Shown here: positions 4,537 through 5,732 of the stretch, one piece after another | Position numbering within the stretch: the stretch's first letter is position 1 | How the letters are laid out: each line of letters starts with the position of its first letter | NCBI GenBank assembly: GCA_019420425.1 | Contig: JAHZHG010000196.1 | Coordinates: 1 to 5,732 of the forward strand | DNA: 5,732 bases | Source: Clostridiales bacterium | Lineage (GTDB): Bacteria > Bacillota > Clostridia > Lachnospirales > Lachnospiraceae | Reading direction: 5' to 3' | The notes under the pieces: generated by a model | What the model saw: only the letters and a program-made list of their open reading frames with translations | Told to the model about the DNA's origin: nothing | Databases searched by the model: none | Position numbers and translations under genes: made by a program

Positions 4537-5732
4537 GTGGGAAATAATATCATTGACGTGGATGACGTTACCATACGCTTTAACCTTGCCAGTGAGAAAG
4601 TGGACAATTTAAAAGAATATGCGATTAAGCTGGTAAAGAAGGAGCTGATGTTTCAGGAGTTTCTGGCGCTCAAGGGGGTTTCGCTCCATGTAAAAAAGGG
4701 CGAAGCCTGGGGCCTGGTGGGAACAAACGGCTCCGGAAAATCGACCTTGCTGAAAACCATTACCGGTATTTTAAAGCCGTATAAGGGCACGGTCAAGGTG
4801 AGGGGAAAGATTGCGCCGCTGATTGAGCTGGGCGCAGGCTTTGATGCCAATCTGACGGCCAGAGAAAACATATTTTTAAACGGAACCGTACTGGGCCATT
4901 CGCGGAAGTTCATGGAAGAGCATTTTGACGAGATCGTAGAGTTTGCTAATCTGAAGGACTTCCTGGATTCCCCGATTAAGAATTTTTCCTCCGGTATGAA
5001 GGCGCGGCTGGGCTTTTCTGTGGCAACTATGGTTGAACCGGAAATCCTGATTGTGGACGAGATATTGTCGGTGGGCGATTATCAGTTCCAGAAAAAGTGT
5101 AACGAGCGGATGAACCAGATGCTGGACAGCGGTACTACTCTGCTGTACGTATCGCATAATATTGATTCCGTCCGTAAGCTCTGCGATCATGCGATCTGGC
5201 TGGATAAGGGCGTTGTCCGGATGACGGGAGAGGCCAACGAGGTCTGCAGCGCCTACAGCGCGGAGCAGGAGCGCCTGGTGCAGGAGCGAAAGGCGAAGAA
5301 ATTTGCCAAGCGCAAATACGATTACCTGATCGTGGGCGCCGGCCTTTTTGGCGCAGTGTTTGCCAACGAGGCGCGCAAGGCAGATAAAAAATGTCTTGTG
5401 ATTGACAAGCGGGATCATGTCGGCGGCAATATTTACACCCGGGAGCAGGACGGCATTCAGGTGCATCAGTATGGCGCGCATATTTTCCATACCAGTAATA
5501 AGGAAGTGTGGAAATACGTCAATCAGGTGGCAGAGTTTAACAATTATATCAATTCCCCGGTGGCAAATTATCAGGGCACATTGTACAATCTGCCCTTTAA
5601 TATGAACACCTTCTATCAGCTCTGGGGAACCAAAACCCCGCAGGAGGCCAAAGAAAAAATCGCTTCCCAGATCGCGGATCTGCAGATTACCGAGCCGAAA
5701 AACCTGGAGGAGCAGGCGCTGTCCCTGGCGGG
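4537..5732 (+). CDS. Fused Wzt/TagH-type ABC ATPase and UDP-galactopyranose mutase (3' end outside window)
   Basis: One frame runs from GTG 4537 to the window edge (398 codons) without a stop. Residues 1 to about 245 are the ATPase of a polysaccharide exporter: Walker A GTNGSGKS (62-69), the family-typical ELGAGFDANLTARENI (97-112), signature NFSSGMKARLGFS (149-161), Walker B ILIVDE (170-175), D-loop SVGD (178-181) and H-loop His207. It lacks the C-terminal carbohydrate-binding domain of O9a-type Wzt. After a charged linker (about 243-260), UDP-galactopyranose mutase begins: KYDYLIVGAGLFGAVFANE with the FAD-binding GxGxxG at 267-272, then DKRDHVGGNIY (290-300), QYGAHIFHTSN (311-321), NSPVANY and NLPFNMNTFYQLWG. 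It follows the E. coli Glf sequence closely through residue 398; about 230 residues, with most of the catalytic region, lie beyond the edge. Glf converts UDP-galactopyranose to UDP-galactofuranose. The fusion would tie precursor synthesis to the exporter. Both domain identities are certain; the in-frame fusion is seen directly. Confidence 0.93.
   Translation, partial: MGNNIIDVDDVTIRFNLASEKVDNLKEYAIKLVKKELMFQEFLALKGVSLHVKKGEAWGLVGTNGSGKSTLLKTITGILKPYKGTVKVRGKIAPLIELGAGFDANLTARENIFLNGTVLGHSRKFMEEHFDEIVEFANLKDFLDSPIKNFSSGMKARLGFSVATMVEPEILIVDEILSVGDYQFQKKCNERMNQMLDSGTTLLYVSHNIDSVRKLCDHAIWLDKGVVRMTGEANEVCSAYSAEQERLVQERKAKKFAKRKYDYLIVGAGLFGAVFANEARKADKKCLVIDKRDHVGGNIYTREQDGIQVHQYGAHIFHTSNKEVWKYVNQVAEFNNYINSPVANYQGTLYNLPFNMNTFYQLWGTKTPQEAKEKIASQIADLQITEPKNLEEQALSLA
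5267..5280 (+). promoter_or_regulatory. Possible internal translation start for free Glf
   Basis: AGGAG (5267-5271) lies 6 bases before an in-frame GTG (5278-5280, codon 248 of the fusion). Initiation here would give Glf with a short basic leader of 12 residues before KYDYLIVGAG. There is no ATG or TTG nearby that could serve instead. Purine-rich codons for Glu and Gln often resemble such sites by chance, so this is only a candidate. Confidence 0.35.

Noticed and set aside
4876..5490. Open frame on the minus strand opposite the ATPase-Glf gene
   Set aside because: The + strand here encodes the conserved ABC signature, Walker B and Glf FAD-binding motifs. The reverse frame has none.
1..5732. 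tRNA, rRNA, CRISPR array, insertion sequence or attachment site
   Set aside because: Reading through the window showed no cloverleaf, regular spaced repeats, transposase motifs or flanking terminal repeats.

Overview
The window looks like a Firmicutes chromosome, most likely a gut-type Clostridia (Lachnospiraceae-like). Three things suggest this. The gene order holB - ricT - trmN6-like - rsmI is a shortened form of the Bacillus subtilis holB-yaaT-yabA-yabB-yazA-yabC order. Shine-Dalgarno sites are strong (GGAGG type). The proteins read as moderately GC-rich Gram-positive homologues. The lineage is inferred from gene order and protein character, not from a search.

Layout: bases 1-235 are AT-rich and non-coding as far as I can see. 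They carry a tandem 12-mer, a 10-bp palindrome and a good sigma-A promoter (TTGTAC, 17 bp, extended -10 TAAAAT) that reads into holB. From 236 to the right edge all genes are on the + strand, with gaps of at most 27 bp or overlaps and no convincing terminator, so the window may be one long transcription unit. The first block is housekeeping: HolB (clamp-loader delta prime), RicT (Fe-S partner of RNase Y), a TrmN6/YabB-type methyltransferase and RsmI (16S rRNA C1402 2'-O-methyltransferase). The second block begins 27 bp after rsmI. It is a polysaccharide exporter: a Wzm/TagG-type ABC-2 permease followed by its ATPase.

Two things stand out. First, the ATPase reading frame does not stop. At about residue 260 it runs directly into UDP-galactopyranose mutase (Glf) and leaves the window still open. 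The result is a Wzt-Glf fusion that would put UDP-galactofuranose synthesis on the motor of the exporter. This suggests the cluster makes and exports a galactofuranose-containing surface glycan. An internal GTG with its own Shine-Dalgarno site just before the Glf domain could also give free Glf. Second, the holB-ricT junction looks like a deletion scar. The normal HolB C-terminus is followed at once by the middle of the RicT N-terminal domain in another frame. HolB therefore gains a 43-residue nonsense tail and RicT loses about 30 N-terminal residues.

The two blocks work in different processes: replication, RNA turnover and RNA modification in the first, envelope glycan export in the second. 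Only their close spacing links them.
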